From: Paenibacillus sp. 1781tsa1
GTDB lineage: Bacteria; Bacillota; Bacilli; Paenibacillales; Paenibacillaceae
Length of the DNA: 64,000 nt
Direction of reading: 5' to 3'
NCBI RefSeq assembly: GCF_024159265.1
Contig: NZ_JAMYWY010000001.1
Location: forward strand, 5,580,001 to 5,644,000
Positions 1-8,347 of the stretch are shown piece by piece. A program made the translations under genes and the position numbers. Position 1 is the stretch's first letter. Each line of letters begins with the position of its first letter. Below the pieces are notes generated by a model. The model had not been told where the DNA came from and ran no database searches. It was given only the letters and a program-made list of their open reading frames with translations.

Positions 1-138
1 GCCACTCTGCTCTGCCAGATGACTAATCGTCCAGCCGGGAATGTCTGATGGAGATTGCATAATGACTTCAGCAATACGTCGCTCCTGAGACGGAAGGTTA
101 TTCAGTTCTTGCTGCAACGCACGTAATATGGCTGCCAT
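1..138 (-). CDS. RpiR/MurR-family transcriptional regulator, N-terminal fragment
   Basis: The first 46 codons of a minus-strand gene run off the left edge. The peptide begins MAAILRALQQELNNLPSQER and continues into SHLAEQSG, the start of the helix-turn-helix typical of RpiR regulators, which usually carry a C-terminal SIS sugar-phosphate domain (not in the window). The ATG follows a GAGGT ribosome site. Two identical palindrome-containing repeats lie just upstream, as expected for an autoregulated repressor. The family call rests on the N-terminus only. Confidence 0.7.
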   Translation of the reverse strand, partial: MAAILRALQQELNNLPSQERRIAEVIMQSPSDIPGWTISHLAEQSG

Positions 139-155
139 AAGGACCTCACTTTTAT

Positions 156-204
156 GAAAATCATTTTTATATATTTTAATATAAATAAGAAAATCATTTT
201 TATA
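156..204. promoter_or_regulatory. Two direct repeats with palindromic core, candidate RpiR operator
   Basis: The 16-mer GAAAATCATTTTTATA occurs exactly twice, at 156-171 and 189-204, a 33 bp period (about three helical turns). Each copy contains the odd palindrome AAAATCATTTT. The pair lies immediately upstream of the RpiR-type start at 138. Binding by that regulator is inference. Confidence 0.5.
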
Positions 205-282
205 ACTTCATTCTAATCAAGACGATCCTGCAAATCAAGAGCAATTTCTCACGACTTTCGCAATGATACTGAACGTGTATAG

Positions 283-323
283 TACTCACCTGCTTGATAC
301 ACATAGTGAGTAACCTTTATATT
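283..323 (+). promoter_or_regulatory. Sigma-A-like promoter inside an inverted repeat
   Basis: TTGATA (294-299) and TATATT (318-323) are 18 bp apart, upstream of the gene starting at 365. A perfect 7 bp inverted repeat, TACTCAC (283-289) and GTGAGTA (306-312), brackets the -35 box and could be an operator. Confidence 0.4.
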
Positions 324-364
324 GAGAATTGAGATATGATCGTATTAAAAAAAGGAGCCATTCA

Positions 365-724
365 ATGAATCGAAGACAACGGAAAAAATTTATTCCTTCC
401 ATCTGGATTATTGCTACCAAACAAACTGAAGGACACGCCTATTATGCCCTCTATGCCATCGACTGGAGACGCGGAGGTAGGCTCAGTTGGGAAGGCTGGA
501 ATCACTTTGAAGACCTGCTGCAATTTCATATTCCGATCAAACGAAAAGCTGGAGGACGGAAATCTTCTTCTCAATCTGCGGCCAAAATAGCAAAAAAAGC
601 GCTCCATCTTCATCTGAATGAAGCACAGTTCGAGGAACTGGAGCGGCTCTTTTATCAGCCATTTTCGAAGAAAAGATGGAGGACGTTTATTCGAATGAAT
701 AGGAATCAATACGTGATAAAGTGA
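365..724 (+). CDS. Hypothetical basic protein, 119 aa
   Basis: I do not recognise this protein. The reading frame is open upstream, but an AAAGGAG ribosome site 8 nt before the ATG at 365 fixes the start. The product begins MNRRQRKKFIPS, is strongly basic, has an aromatic segment (AIDWRRGGRLSWEGWNHF), and shows no signal peptide or membrane segment. It stands alone with its own promoter-like sequence upstream and a U-tract hairpin downstream. No function can be assigned. Confidence 0.6.
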   Translation: MNRRQRKKFIPSIWIIATKQTEGHAYYALYAIDWRRGGRLSWEGWNHFEDLLQFHIPIKRKAGGRKSSSQSAAKIAKKALHLHLNEAQFEELERLFYQPFSKKRWRTFIRMNRNQYVIK

Positions 725-749
725 AATGAATTCACTTGTTTCATTTTTT
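722..749 (+). terminator. Short terminator after the 119-aa gene
   Basis: A TGAAA/TTTCA stem (722-726 with 739-743) overlapping the stop codon is followed by six T residues. The stem is short, so confidence is modest. Confidence 0.35.
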
Positions 750-760
750 CACGCTAAAAC

Positions 761-807
761 AAAAAAGCCTTTTCCCTTCTTTGGATAAAGAAATAGGAAA
801 GACTTTC
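761..807 (-). terminator. Terminator of the DUF4303-like gene
   Basis: On the minus strand an imperfect stem (GAAAGTCTTTCC pairing with GGGAAAAGGCTTT) ends in TTTTTT. It lies just downstream of the gene ending at 879 and closely resembles the gerE terminator at 1821-1869. Confidence 0.55.
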
Positions 808-878
808 GCGGTATTAAAATTCAATTCGTTTTCATTCAATTTCCATTCAACTCAAATCTCAACTCAAGTTAACTCGTT

Positions 879-1418
879 CTAATTCATGTCATCATATCGT
901 TTTAGGAACGTGCTGACTAACCCGGGTACAGTCATTTGGTGAACCGATTGATTCTCAATCTCCTCGGCCAGATCGTCATCTGTGAGAGAAACGAAGAATG
1001 TAATGTCTGCTTTGGTTTGTCCATATCGAGCAAAAACATCATCTGTTGTCTCATTCACAACTTTGGCGATGATTCGAATGATCTCATCCTTATACTCCTG
1101 AACTTCCTCTGTTGCATACAACAATCGGCTGATATGGTTAAAGTGCGTATCCTCGCCATACTGATATTCGGAGCAGCCCCATCTGTAATAGATCTCGTCC
1201 TCCTCACTGTCGCATAGCCCTTGCTCTTTCATTCTCGAAATGTGCGCTGCCAGGGATTCCTCGGTATTCACCGCCATAAACAGCGTTACCCAATCACTGT
1301 CCGTTCCAAATGCACAAGCATATACTTTCTCATGCTGCACCTTAGCCAGCGTCTGTTCCAGATCGGGTAGAAACCCCGCTCTAAATTGTTTTTCAAATTC
1401 ACTTAAGAAACGGTCCAT
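879..1418 (-). CDS. DUF4303-like protein, 179 aa
   Basis: The protein starts MDRFLSEFEKQF, is acidic and soluble, and contains the pattern AFGTDSDWVTLFMAVNTEESL followed by a WGCSEYQY segment, which I associate with DUF4303 (related to SMI1/KNR4-type proteins). No catalytic residues are known. The ATG lies 9 nt after GAGG. Repeat element A1 begins 21 bp upstream of the start, so any promoter must lie in or next to the repeat. The family assignment is from memory. Confidence 0.65.
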   Translation of the reverse strand: MDRFLSEFEKQFRAGFLPDLEQTLAKVQHEKVYACAFGTDSDWVTLFMAVNTEESLAAHISRMKEQGLCDSEEDEIYYRWGCSEYQYGEDTHFNHISRLLYATEEVQEYKDEIIRIIAKVVNETTDDVFARYGQTKADITFFVSLTDDDLAEEIENQSVHQMTVPGLVSTFLKRYDDMN

Positions 1419-1439
1419 TCAGCTCATCCTCTCATGTTT

Positions 1440-1628
1440 TATATAAGAATACCGAATCGTTACACTTGCCACTTCGATGACAGAATAACCTTCTGATCGC
1501 TGTTATCCATAGATTTCTTGAATCACTTTTATATAAGTGGAAATCTGCGGATAAAGGCGAACGCTCCGCTTCTTCAGGTCATTTCTGCCCTCTCCGTTCT
1601 AGTGTAAATATGTAGTTTAACTTATATA
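1440..1628. repeat. MITE-like repeat family A, copy A1
   Basis: The imperfect palindromic element has a core TTACAC(T)...GTGTAAA at 1460-1608 and outer TATATAA ends. It shares with copies A2 and A4 the left arm CCTTCxGATCGCTGTTATCC and the right arm GCGAACGCTCCGCTTCTTCA. The rest of the 1419-1820 gap holds nothing else I can name. Confidence 0.75.
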
Positions 1629-1820
1629 GATGTAGTACAAAAAAAATCCCAAACCCAATTTGTCCAAACCATTGTTTCACTTTCAAGCCTTACCTACAAT
1701 CTCATCTGCTTGATATATGTAATCATTATGGTCTACTAAAACAATGAAAACAAGCGATGCTACGTTTCGGATATTCCCTCAATTTATTGTTAGTTCCCTC
1801 AATCCATGGTCCATACCAGC

Positions 1821-1869
1821 AAAAAAGCCTTGCCCCATTCTTCATGACAAAGAATAGAGAAAGGCTTTC
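1821..1869 (-). terminator. gerE terminator
   Basis: On the minus strand a GAAAGCCTT...AAGGCTTTTTT stem with a nested TTCTT/AAGAA pair ends in a T run, 34 bp downstream of the gerE stop. Confidence 0.7.
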
Positions 1870-1902
1870 ATGCTGCTACTTAATCCTAACTGTAATTCGC
1901 AA

Positions 1903-2127
1903 CTAGATCTTCAGTTCTCCAAGCTTAATCAGCTCGACAACTGCCTGCGAACGACCCTTAACATTGAGTTTCTGCATCACATTCGAAATATGGTTACGCA
2001 CCGTTTTCTCGCTGATGAATAACTGCCCTGCGATGTCACGCGTTGTTTTGTCTTGAACCAGTAATTCGAATACTTCGCGTTCACGGTGGGTTAACAAAAA
2101 TTTGCTTTTATGATCGATACCCTTCAA
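1903..2127 (-). CDS. gerE: Spore transcription factor GerE
   Basis: The product is a 74-aa stand-alone LuxR/FixJ-type helix-turn-helix protein, the same length as B. subtilis GerE and very similar to it as I recall (LLTxREREVFELLVQDKTT, ISEKTVRNHISN, VKGRSQAVVEL). GerE is the last mother-cell regulator of sporulation; it acts with sigma-K to control coat and spore-crust genes. The start is TTG, 8 nt after AGGAGG. A sigma-K-like promoter lies upstream and a strong terminator downstream, so it is monocistronic. Confidence 0.96.
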   Translation of the reverse strand: MKGIDHKSKFLLTHREREVFELLVQDKTTRDIAGQLFISEKTVRNHISNVMQKLNVKGRSQAVVELIKLGELKI

Positions 2128-2189
2128 TGTTCACCCCTCCTTGCTCGGGTTGTGTTGGTGTAACAAGGTTAAGGGGATACAGTCAACTC

Positions 2190-2217
2190 ATCTTATGTCA
2201 GATCAAGGGCGTTGGTT
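2190..2217 (-). promoter_or_regulatory. Candidate sigma-K promoter of gerE
   Basis: On the minus strand CATAAGAT (2190-2197) fits the sigma-K -10 pattern CATAnnnT, with AACCAAC about 14 bp upstream covering the expected AC of the -35. In B. subtilis gerE is sigma-K dependent. The assignment is by motif only. Confidence 0.45.
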
Positions 2218-2386
2218 CAGTTTTATAAGAAAAATGGGCAGGAATTATGTGTTTTATTGTCCCAAAAGAACCTATGTAGTGGCATATGTAATCAAACATT
2301 TGAAGATTATCGATCATTAAAACAAACATGCCTCTGCAGCTGATGTTACCATCCCCGCAAAGGCATACTTGTCCATGTCAAAAAAA

Positions 2387-3376
2387 CTACCGATTCATTC
2401 GGTTCATGACCCCACCGTCGTGATTACGGTTCATCAGGCCATCGTCAAGGATGCCATCGCGGTGATTCATACCTGCTCCGTTGGTTGGGAAGATACGCTC
2501 CACCATCGATTGGAACGTATTGATCATGCCACTAACGGGCTTACCATTACGAATATCTGTGGCATAGTTCTCGACATGCTGCACAAATTCCGGATTGGCT
2601 GATACATATACATTCTCGATGTTCGGTGCAAACTGCTTGATTTTGGCTGAAATCTTGCCTTTAATCTCAGCTGATGTGTTATCATCCGTGCTATCTACAC
2701 GTTGTCCTTCACTTTTCATACCATAATGCCCATCGTCCGTCCCACGTGCTTTGCCGCCATTTGTCAGACCACGCATCATGCCAATTGTACCTGTGCCCAT
2801 GGTTCCATAGATGCTACGGTCATTCCCCATATGGCTGCGATCCGTTGCTGAATTCGTGTTCAGCCCTGGAGCAATTCCGCTAGTGCTGTACGGAGACATT
2901 GTTCCCGTACCGCCATTCACACGCATACCACCCATATCGTGATTCATGTTGCCCCCACGCATGGTATCACTGGCATGATTACGCATCGTTCCATCCAGCA
3001 TGCTTGTACGACCGTTGGACTTGCTTTCCAACTTGCCTGCATGACCATCTGCCAAACGAACCGCGACATACGCATTACGATCCGTTAACATGACACGGGC
3101 GGATTTAACTTCCTTCATCTCCGTGATGCGCTTTGCCAACTCTTCACTGGATTTCAGGTCAGTAACATTATGCATGCGATAACTTTTCGCACGGATGCCA
3201 TCCATGCCATTCGTTTCCACACCATAACGGTTAATGCCGCTCGCTTGCTGACGAACGCTTTGCGTATGCAGATTGTTGGTATCCCGATTCGTGCCACATC
3301 CTGTCAAACCGGCCATTACAAAGATTGCAGTAGACAATGATAACGTAATAGCTGTTGCCTTTTTGACTGCTGGCAT
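2387..3376 (-). CDS. YhcN/YlaJ-family sporulation lipoprotein
   Basis: The protein has a lipoprotein signal (MPAVKKATAI..., lipobox LTGC near residue 27). A YhcN/YlaJ-type domain follows (SEELAKRITEMKEVKSARVM then AYVAVRL). Next comes an unusual Met/Gly/Asn-rich linker of about 120 residues (repeats such as NMNHDMGGM and MGTGTIGMM). The second half of the domain (IKQFAPNIENVYVSANPEFV) precedes a tail with repeated MNR. YhcN proteins sit in the forespore inner membrane and affect germination or outgrowth. GGAGG 8 nt before the ATG at 3376 fixes the start. The Met-rich linker makes it much longer than its usual relatives. Confidence 0.85.
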   Translation of the reverse strand: MPAVKKATAITLSLSTAIFVMAGLTGCGTNRDTNNLHTQSVRQQASGINRYGVETNGMDGIRAKSYRMHNVTDLKSSEELAKRITEMKEVKSARVMLTDRNAYVAVRLADGHAGKLESKSNGRTSMLDGTMRNHASDTMRGGNMNHDMGGMRVNGGTGTMSPYSTSGIAPGLNTNSATDRSHMGNDRSIYGTMGTGTIGMMRGLTNGGKARGTDDGHYGMKSEGQRVDSTDDNTSAEIKGKISAKIKQFAPNIENVYVSANPEFVQHVENYATDIRNGKPVSGMINTFQSMVERIFPTNGAGMNHRDGILDDGLMNRNHDGGVMNRMNR

Positions 3377-3552
3377 GTACTCATCCTCCAATGTATGTTG
3401 GTTTTGGTCACAAAGATAGGATGCGCTTCTGTGCGTACCGATATGCTGAAAGGATATGGTACCTTTCCCTGTAGATTTGGGTCTTCGGGTTTTGGTCTTT
3501 GCTAATTGGTCTGTGGGTTTTGATCTGTGCAGGAAGGTCTTCGCTATAAAAT

Positions 3553-3584
3553 AAAAAAACAGTACCGCGTGTTCGCAGCACTGT
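3553..3584 (-). terminator. Terminator of the ABC/Gld-like cassette
   Basis: On the minus strand ACAGT...ACTGT with an inner GC pair (3559-3584) is followed by a run of T, downstream of the stop at 3643. The rest of the 3377-3642 gap holds three loose copies of GGTTTTGGTC and nothing else I recognise. Confidence 0.6.
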
Positions 3585-3642
3585 CTACATGTAACTTAAA
3601 TTTTATTTCAAGTCATTTATTAACTCTTATCTTTTGCGCCAC

Positions 3643-4602
3643 TCATTTTCCTTCTGTTGATGCTTTAATTGTATCCGGGAATTTCTCGGCTTCCATTAAA
3701 CTCGTCGTCTCCATGGCATATGCCCATTGACCATCCGGCGTAATGACCCAGATCTGATCCGGTTCAGATGGTACGGTAAGTCCCCGATATACATCTCTAA
3801 CTTGTTGCCCATTAACCATCTGTTCAACAGACAGGGTGAATCGTGGAACAGTACCTTTCAGCTCGGAAGCTTTGCGCACATCATCTGCTGTTGACAGGTT
3901 TTTGATTTTACCGATAAGAGATACGGCGTCTGTGGCTTCAATCGTTTTTCCATTCAGTGTCCAGGTCTGCTCAGCAGCACCGTTCTCCGATGTTGATGTT
4001 AACATCCAGGTAGCTGCTTCACCTTCCCACTCCAGAGATCCAACATTTGTCTCATCCATGTTGAAAGGTGTAGTATCCAACAGATCACGACGAGACAAAG
4101 CTATGTTGGTAATTGCCTCAGTCTGTACGGCAACTACGGGACCCTCATCTACGCGCACATATCGTGCGTCATCTGCTGGAAGCTGGCCACCAATAGCCAG
4201 TTTGATCTCCCGATTGTCTTTGAGTTTGATATCCATACGTGTAGCATTTGTTCCTAATCCGTACTTATTCAGATCTGTCGGCGCTTCTTCCACCACCAGT
4301 TCCTGGTTCGCACCACTCATAGCATCTAACCAACTGCTAACACTATAACCGTTCAGAGGATAGGCTTTTGGCTCAACCATCTGCCATACGCCATTTTCAA
4401 GCGTCAAAGTCGAAGATGCTGCTGCACCAGATGTTTCTGCGGTTGTGTCATGTATTGTGATGGATTGAATATCTTCGGATTGAATACCGAGCAACTTGGC
4501 TTGCACCTCTTCTTCTTCCCGAAAATAATTTTGACTGGCCGCGTACACCCAGCCCACAATGAGTACAATGACCACTAGAATCGTTGGAAACCATTTTCTC
4601 AT
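3643..4602 (-). CDS. DUF4340 domain protein, membrane-anchored
   Basis: This is the last gene of the four-gene ABC cassette. An N-terminal anchor (KWFPTILVVIVLIVGWVYAA) precedes an extracytoplasmic region with repeated beta-rich segments (NGVWQMVEPKAYPLNG; GEAATWMLTSTSENG) typical of DUF4340. Its ATG overlaps the stop of the GldG-like gene as ATGA, which fixes the start at 4602. DUF4340 genes usually follow GldG-like genes in uncharacterised ABC systems; a periplasm-side partner is inferred. Confidence 0.85.
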   Translation of the reverse strand: MRKWFPTILVVIVLIVGWVYAASQNYFREEEEVQAKLLGIQSEDIQSITIHDTTAETSGAAASSTLTLENGVWQMVEPKAYPLNGYSVSSWLDAMSGANQELVVEEAPTDLNKYGLGTNATRMDIKLKDNREIKLAIGGQLPADDARYVRVDEGPVVAVQTEAITNIALSRRDLLDTTPFNMDETNVGSLEWEGEAATWMLTSTSENGAAEQTWTLNGKTIEATDAVSLIGKIKNLSTADDVRKASELKGTVPRFTLSVEQMVNGQQVRDVYRGLTVPSEPDQIWVITPDGQWAYAMETTSLMEAEKFPDTIKASTEGK

Positions 4603-5993
4603 ACCTGTCTGCGCCTCCACCATAAGAGTACACCGATGATCACAAAGATGAGCGGGAACGCTACAATAGCCACGAAGAAAATCGTTCTGGCCTGTTCGCC
4701 ATTCAGGTATGCGGTCTCATAGCCAGCTTGTACCCGTGGGCGAATCGTCAATCCATTTTCTTTCTCACTCAAATAATTCACGGTATTCAAAATAAAGTCC
4801 CTATTCCCGCCATTCGCAATTTCCGAATCCTGCATGAAAATGGACGAGCCCAGAATAACCGCCTTCGGCTTGCCATCCGTCGTATCGGCTGCATACCCTA
4901 ATTCCACTGGCCCCTGAATGTCCTCTTCAGCATCATTGGTTGTTTCATTTTGTAATAAGCCGTCGATATTTGTCTCTCCATAACTGTCATTCGAAGAATG
5001 AATTAACGGTGAGAGGGTATATTTATCCTGTTCTTTGCTGGTCAACGCAATCGACAGCGACAACATCGGGTACAATTGGCTCGCTGCGAGTTTGTCAGTG
5101 ATTGCATGTGTACCATACTCCGGCACCACCCATAGTGGTCCCATCGTACTGGCTTGTTGATTATCCACCATGACCGCATGCTCGTCAACGACGCCATAGT
5201 CTGCCATGAGGGCATCGATGTTTTTCCAACTGGATTTCATATCTTCTACGAATCCGAGGGATAATAACAGCTTGCCTCCATTACTCAGATAGGTGCGAAT
5301 GGCCTTCATTTCTGCATCACTAAGATCACGTTGTGGACCTATAATGGCAAGCACATCTGCATCTTCGGGAACCTTCCCGGCCTGATTCAGCTGCAACTCT
5401 TCCGTCTGCACATTATTTTGTTCCAAGGAAGATTTCAGCGTAGTCATCTGATCGAGACTCAGTTCTTCATGTCCGGTCAGAAAGACCATTTTATGCATCT
5501 CAGTGGATGACATATTCATGAGCGCCTGTGTCAGCTTTTCCTCACCTGTGAACTGATAGGATCCGTCACTGCCGTCACCTGTCGCGGTGAACAAACTGGC
5601 GATATCAATCACTTTGTGTTGATCTCCCTGCTCCAGCACAATGGAGCTACCTGTTATGCCGTATTTGGATGCAAGTGCAGGTTCCTGCGTCAGATTATAC
5701 TGTTTTAATTTCAGCTTACTGTTACGTTTCGTATATTCCTCCACCATATCCGTGACTTCACGGTTCAGCACGGTGTTGTTGGCATTTTCGACGGTTAACA
5801 CCAGAATGTTGACGTCATCCTTCACATCTTTGATTGCAGTTAGGGACTGGTCAGACAACGTGTATTGTTTGTTCGAGGTCAGATCGAGCTGGAAGCCGCC
5901 AAGTGAATTCAGGAACAGTGTTAGCAAAATAAAGATGCCAATCACCGCTACAGACAGCACGGTACTGTTGGTATGACTTAACCATTTTTTCAT
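4599..5993 (-). CDS. GldG-like ABC auxiliary membrane protein
   Basis: The protein has an N-terminal membrane segment (VLSVAVIGIFILLTLFLNSL), a large extracytoplasmic domain of the ABC_transp_aux/GldG type (GGFQLDLTSNKQYTLSDQSL; LAIIGPQRDLSDAEM; LSNGGKLLLSLGF) and a C-terminal membrane segment before WWRRRQV. The start at 5993 follows GGAGGTGA, which overlaps the stop of the preceding permease. It is translationally coupled on both sides. In Bacteroidetes GldG belongs to the gliding ABC complex; in Bacillota the substrate is unknown. Confidence 0.88.
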   Translation of the reverse strand: MKKWLSHTNSTVLSVAVIGIFILLTLFLNSLGGFQLDLTSNKQYTLSDQSLTAIKDVKDDVNILVLTVENANNTVLNREVTDMVEEYTKRNSKLKLKQYNLTQEPALASKYGITGSSIVLEQGDQHKVIDIASLFTATGDGSDGSYQFTGEEKLTQALMNMSSTEMHKMVFLTGHEELSLDQMTTLKSSLEQNNVQTEELQLNQAGKVPEDADVLAIIGPQRDLSDAEMKAIRTYLSNGGKLLLSLGFVEDMKSSWKNIDALMADYGVVDEHAVMVDNQQASTMGPLWVVPEYGTHAITDKLAASQLYPMLSLSIALTSKEQDKYTLSPLIHSSNDSYGETNIDGLLQNETTNDAEEDIQGPVELGYAADTTDGKPKAVILGSSIFMQDSEIANGGNRDFILNTVNYLSEKENGLTIRPRVQAGYETAYLNGEQARTIFFVAIVAFPLIFVIIGVLLWWRRRQV

Positions 5994-5997
5994 CTTC

Positions 5998-6714
5998 TCA
6001 CCTCCACCGCTTCCGTTCCACAATTTGAATGCTTAACAGCAGAAACACACCTGAAAGTGTGACATAGTACAATATATCCGGTCCGCTAAGCACGCCTTTC
6101 ATGAAGCTGTCAAACCGGTTAGTCAGGGCAAACGGATCGAGCCAATGCTGCAAAGCAGATCCTGTATTACCTGCGAATGAATCAAGCATCCACAAAACGA
6201 GCAAAATAATAAAACCCGCCACTGCAGACACCATCTGATGCTGGGATAACGTGGAAGCGAACAGTCCAATCGCCATCATGCTTCCGCCCAGGAAGAATAG
6301 ACCCAGCGCAGACATCCATACCGTCGTCATATCCAATGTTCCATAGAACGACATGATAAAAGGGTACACCAGACTGCACAGGATGAGCACGACCAGAATG
6401 GCCAGAGAAGCAAGGTATTTGCCAAAAATAATTTCTGTTATACGCGCCGGAGAAGTCAGCAACAATTCATCCGTTCCTTGTCTGAATTCCTCCGCAACAA
6501 GCCGCATCGTTAATAAGGGCACGACAAACAGCAGCATGGATAACGTATCTCCCAGCACGAGTCGATAATCGACAATACTCGGCTGGTAATATACGAAACT
6601 GGAGTAGAACAGCAAACTGGTCATCAGTACATATACGGCAAAAGCAAAATAGGACGTCGGAGATAGAAAATAAGCTTGCAGCTCTTTGTTGCATATCGCT
6701 ATCATTCGTCTCAT
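5998..6714 (-). CDS. ABC-2 type permease (GldF/NosY-like), 238 aa
   Basis: About six membrane helices begin after MRRMIAICNKELQAYFLSPT, the characteristic start of ABC-2 permeases that work with GldA-type ATPases. VAEEFRQGTDELLLTSP is the conserved cytoplasmic loop. The ATG overlaps the ATPase stop as ATGA. It forms the membrane channel of the cassette. Confidence 0.9.
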   Translation of the reverse strand: MRRMIAICNKELQAYFLSPTSYFAFAVYVLMTSLLFYSSFVYYQPSIVDYRLVLGDTLSMLLFVVPLLTMRLVAEEFRQGTDELLLTSPARITEIIFGKYLASLAILVVLILCSLVYPFIMSFYGTLDMTTVWMSALGLFFLGGSMMAIGLFASTLSQHQMVSAVAGFIILLVLWMLDSFAGNTGSALQHWLDPFALTNRFDSFMKGVLSGPDILYYVTLSGVFLLLSIQIVERKRWR

Positions 6715-7883
6715 TTGGAGTCCTCCCCTTTGCTGGAATGGGGCGAAGCATCCGTTAATGTACTCGGTGTTGGACTCGTTGTTGTACTCGGTGATGTTCC
6801 CGATATACTCGACGATTCGTTGTCCGAAGCTACATCCTCCTGATGCATCTCTGCGTCAGCAACCTTATCCACATCTGCCGAATACGCGTCTGTATCTGTT
6901 GTTGTCTCGGTTGTAGTCAGCTTCAAGAAAATCTGCTCCAGACTGAGATTCTCCTTCTTCATCTCCAGTATCGGTAATCCTGCACCGGACAAAAGGTAGA
7001 ATAGCTCCTCCCGGAAATCTTCCGAGTTTTCTCCAGTAAGAAGCATTTTAACCGTAGTCGCCGAATCTGAAGTAAGTGAAGTATCTTTGGTGGTATTCGC
7101 ATCTGATGTTTGAATAACTTCACTCCGCACCTTCTCCCACGGTGTCAGCACATTATGTAATTGCTCCGCAGTGGCCTTCACTTCAATCGACACCTTGAAC
7201 TGATCCCCCATTGCTGATCCGAAATGCTGAGGTGAGCCATCCAGCACGAGCTGTCCCTGATTAATGATCAACATTCGATTACAGAGTGTGCTCACTTCAG
7301 GCAAAATATGCGTACTAAGCAGCACCGTATGGTTCTCGCCCAGTTCCCGAATCAGATCTCGGATCTCGATAATCTGATTTGGATCAAGGCCCGATGTTGG
7401 TTCATCCAGAACCAGCAGATCCGGCTTGTGAATAATGGCTCCTGCCAGCCCGAGGCGTTGCTTGTATCCTTTGGATAACCCACGTACCATTTGCCTTTCC
7501 CGATCCTGAAGTCCCAGTCTGCTAACCATCTCACTGACCCGCAGCTTAACTTCACGTGTCGGAACATCGCGCAAATTTGCTACGAATTTAAGATAGGACT
7601 GCACCGTCATATCCGGATACAGTGGGGGAGTTTCAGGCAGATACCCAATCTTGGAACGAACACGCTGACCCTGCTCATGCACCGATACCCCATCCACCAA
7701 GATGGAACCCGCGGTTGGATGCAGATAGCCCGTAATCATACGCATCGTTGTTGTTTTTCCGGCACCATTGGGGCCGAGAAACCCGACAATTTCACCACGT
7801 TCCATGGTGAAATCCAGTTGATGTACGCCGCGCTGCCCTTCGTAAACTTTGCTGACCTGTTTCACTTCGAGCACATCATTCAT
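6711..7883 (-). CDS. ABC transporter ATPase with long acidic Ser/Thr-rich tail
   Basis: Walker A GPNGAGKTT lies near residues 37-45, followed by signature LSKGYKQR and Walker B LLVLDEPTSGLDP. A DUF4162-like region follows. From about residue 320 the protein becomes a low-complexity Thr/Ser/Asp/Glu tail of roughly 65 residues, which is unusual for an ATPase. The annotated ATG sits directly on the AAAGG ribosome site, so GTG at 7874 (nine bases on) is the better-spaced start. First gene of the cassette; repeat A2 lies 37 bp upstream. Confidence 0.92.
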   Translation of the reverse strand: MNDVLEVKQVSKVYEGQRGVHQLDFTMERGEIVGFLGPNGAGKTTTMRMITGYLHPTAGSILVDGVSVHEQGQRVRSKIGYLPETPPLYPDMTVQSYLKFVANLRDVPTREVKLRVSEMVSRLGLQDRERQMVRGLSKGYKQRLGLAGAIIHKPDLLVLDEPTSGLDPNQIIEIRDLIRELGENHTVLLSTHILPEVSTLCNRMLIINQGQLVLDGSPQHFGSAMGDQFKVSIEVKATAEQLHNVLTPWEKVRSEVIQTSDANTTKDTSLTSDSATTVKMLLTGENSEDFREELFYLLSGAGLPILEMKKENLSLEQIFLKLTTTETTTDTDAYSADVDKVADAEMHQEDVASDNESSSISGTSPSTTTSPTPSTLTDASPHSSKGEDSK

Positions 7884-7919
7884 CCTTTCCCGTTAAAATA
7901 CCCGTGCACCATCGTTCGT

Positions 7920-8150
7920 TATATAAATTCAACTGAAAATATTTACACTTGCACTCCGATGGCAGAATAACCTTCCGATCACTGTTATCCCCAGATTTTT
8001 TTGATTCCTTCTTAAATGGAAAAATCCGGTGATAGCGTATGCTTCCGATGTAGCTTTCTTTTCAGAAAGCTTTCAGGCGAACGCTTCGCTTCTTCAAGTT
8101 ATTTCTGCCCTCTCCGTTGACGTGTAAATGTTACGTTGAAATTATGTAAT
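7920..8150. repeat. MITE-like repeat family A, copy A2
   Basis: The longest copy; its core TTTACAC...GTGTAAA spans 7942-8128. It contains an extra inner stretch with GCTTTCTTTTCAGAAAGC, itself a hairpin. The outer arms ATAAATTCAACT and (inverted) ATAATTTCAACG extend the inverted repeat beyond the core. It fills most of the gap between the ATPase and the plus-strand GT. Confidence 0.78.
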
Positions 8151-8279
8151 AAATGATGTACACGGGAAGTTCCTTGTATATTACGTGATCTATCCTAACC
8201 TCAGCTTAATGTCACTTAAAAGAAAGCTTAAAAAAATATGTCCAAAATGTGAACAACCTGAACAACACCCACACCCTAT

Positions 8280-8305
8280 ACTTCAAGCCAACGTAACATA
8301 GAGTA
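8280..8305 (+). promoter_or_regulatory. Weak sigma-K-like promoter of the 8.3 kb GT
   Basis: CATAGAGTA (8297-8305) matches the -10 consensus CATAnnnTA exactly, but the nearest AC for a -35 is two or three bases too close. Motif-level evidence only. Confidence 0.25.
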
Positions 8306-8347
8306 CAGGAGAATGTGCTCCTGACCAAAAGTCAGAGGGTGAATCGT

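Noticed and set aside
2674..3093. His/Cys/Tyr-rich plus-strand ORFs that look like metal-binding peptides
   Set aside because: They are the opposite strand of the Met/Gly/Asn-rich linker of the YhcN-type lipoprotein; composition is a direct consequence.
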